A stretch of DNA of 5,365 nt, from positions 1 through 5,365 of the forward strand of contig JAEDNG010000072.1 in the NCBI GenBank assembly GCA_016302625.1, in the 5' to 3' direction. Made by a program: the position numbers and the translations under genes. The DNA is from Clostridiaceae bacterium. GTDB taxonomy: Bacteria; Bacillota; Clostridia; Oscillospirales; Acutalibacteraceae. Positions within the stretch are counted from its first letter, which is position 1. Each line of letters opens with the position of its first letter. Shown here one piece after another: positions 4,497 to 5,365 of this stretch. The notes below the pieces were generated by a model. The model saw only the letters and a list, made by a program, of their open reading frames with translations, did no database searches and had not been told where the DNA came from.

Positions 4497-5365
4497 ATGA
4501 GTAATGACATAACGGCGCCTGTTACGGAAAGCTACGACGAAAATTCCATACAGGTATTGGAGGGACTGGAGGCTGTAAGAAAACGCCCCGGAATGTATAT
4601 CGGCTCTACAGGTGAGCGCGGTCTCCACCATCTTGTCTATGAAATTGTGGATAACTCAATTGACGAGGCATTGGCGGGATATTGTGACAAAATACTGGTT
4701 GAAATTCTTGACGACGGTATAATCCGTGTTACCGATAACGGCCGAGGAATACCGGTAGGAATTCACCCGCAGAAAGGAATTCCTACGGTTAGCGTCGTAT
4801 TTACCATTCTTCACGCGGGCGGAAAGTTCGGCGGCAGCGGCTATAAGGTTTCGGGCGGACTTCACGGAGTGGGTGCTTCGGTTGTTAACGCTCTTTCCGA
4901 CTGGTTAGAAGTCGAAATATGCGACGGAAGCCATATTTATCTTCAAAGATATGAAAAGGGTAATATAAAAACTGATTTAACGGTCATCGGTGATACCGAT
5001 AAGACCGGCACAAAGGTAACCTTTAAGCCCGACCCGACAATATTTACAGATACCACACGTTACGATTTCGACATTCTTTTAAACAGACTCCGCGAGCAGG
5101 CATTTCTTAACGCGGGAATAAGAATTGTTCTCCGCGACGAGCGCAGCGACGCCGATATTCCGGGCAGAGAGGAAGATCTGCATTTTGAGGGCGGAATTAA
5201 GTCTTACGTTGAATTTTTGCTTGAAAAGAGTAAAAAGGACCGTCTTAACGAAAACGTTATTTATTTAAACGGCTCGTCGGGTGATTCCATGGCGGAAATA
5301 GCGCTTTTGTGGAGTACGGGTTACGATACAAAAATAATGTCCTTTGCAAACACCATTCACACGGT
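4497..5365 (+). CDS. gyrB: DNA gyrase subunit B, N-terminal part, runs off right edge
   Basis: GyrB is the ATPase subunit of gyrase, which introduces negative supercoils with GyrA. The window holds 289 complete codons covering the GHKL ATPase domain and the first part of the transducer domain. Visible motifs are the IQVLEGLEAVRKRPGMYIGST opening, YEIVDNSIDEA with catalytic E49 and N53 (E. coli E42 and N46), D80 in TDNGRGIP, the HAGGKFGGSGYKVSGGLHGVGASVVNALS lid with K110, and FANTIHT just before the expected EGGTH segment, where the sequence ends. AAAGGA (4480-4485) lies 11 nt before the ATG, a slightly long spacing. ParE shares these motifs, but the position directly after recF-remB favours GyrB. 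GyrB inhibitors of the novobiocin class act on this domain in other bacteria; no resistance inference is made. Confidence 0.96.
   Translation, partial: MSNDITAPVTESYDENSIQVLEGLEAVRKRPGMYIGSTGERGLHHLVYEIVDNSIDEALAGYCDKILVEILDDGIIRVTDNGRGIPVGIHPQKGIPTVSVVFTILHAGGKFGGSGYKVSGGLHGVGASVVNALSDWLEVEICDGSHIYLQRYEKGNIKTDLTVIGDTDKTGTKVTFKPDPTIFTDTTRYDFDILLNRLREQAFLNAGIRIVLRDERSDADIPGREEDLHFEGGIKSYVEFLLEKSKKDRLNENVIYLNGSSGDSMAEIALLWSTGYDTKIMSFANTIHT

Noticed and set aside
4646..4654. An exact canonical DnaA box (TTATCCACA on the minus strand) inside gyrB.
   Set aside because: It is the codon run for the conserved I-V-D-N motif of the ATPase domain, stands alone, and is probably a coding coincidence. It would matter only if domain IV is shown to prefer the canonical box.
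4428..4865. Minus-strand open frames across the remB end and gyrB start.
   Set aside because: Antisense to the highly conserved gyrase ATPase domain; no independent support.

Overview
The window is the replication-initiation locus of a low-to-moderate GC, spore-forming Firmicute, most likely a member of the class Clostridia (Oscillospiraceae/Ruminococcaceae-like; the family is a guess from sequence feel). The order dnaA - dnaN - yaaA (S4 domain) - recF - remB (DUF370) - gyrB is the classical Firmicute origin arrangement. A divergent gene fragment at the left edge reads like the N-terminus of the germination protease GPR, which points to endospore formation.

Layout: positions 1-125 (minus strand) hold the first ~41 codons of a gpr-like gene, with no conventional start codon at the expected place. 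The 125-279 gap carries a near-consensus extended -10 promoter for dnaA, a possible sporulation promoter for gpr and the dnaA ribosome binding site. dnaA (280-1620) encodes a 446-residue initiator. The 1621-1823 intergenic gap has no gene and looks like the core of oriC: repeated TTATTAA-type motifs on both strands, many of them on one 11-bp register, then two abutting DnaA-box-like 9-mers, a short GC patch and a run of 3-nt repeats matching the DnaA-trio element. dnaN (1824-2924), yaaA (2924-3136), recF (3133-4197) and remB (4197-4460) follow with 1-4 nt overlaps, and gyrB (4497 onwards) runs off the right edge.

How the parts work together: DnaA binds and melts the origin, the beta clamp (DnaN) tethers the replicative polymerase, RecF helps load RecA at gaps, gyrase removes the supercoils ahead of forks, YaaA is an S4-type RNA-binding protein linked to ribosome maturation, and RemB belongs to a small family related to the matrix-gene regulator RemA.

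The most interesting point is at the origin. No canonical TTATCCACA box is seen in the dnaA-dnaN gap. A TTATTAAC(A/C)-like motif takes its place in a layout resembling the Bacillus subtilis unwinding region, and the DnaA helix-turn-helix signature is one residue shorter than usual (FG-KDHTTV). Together these suggest, but do not prove, an initiator and box that have diverged together.
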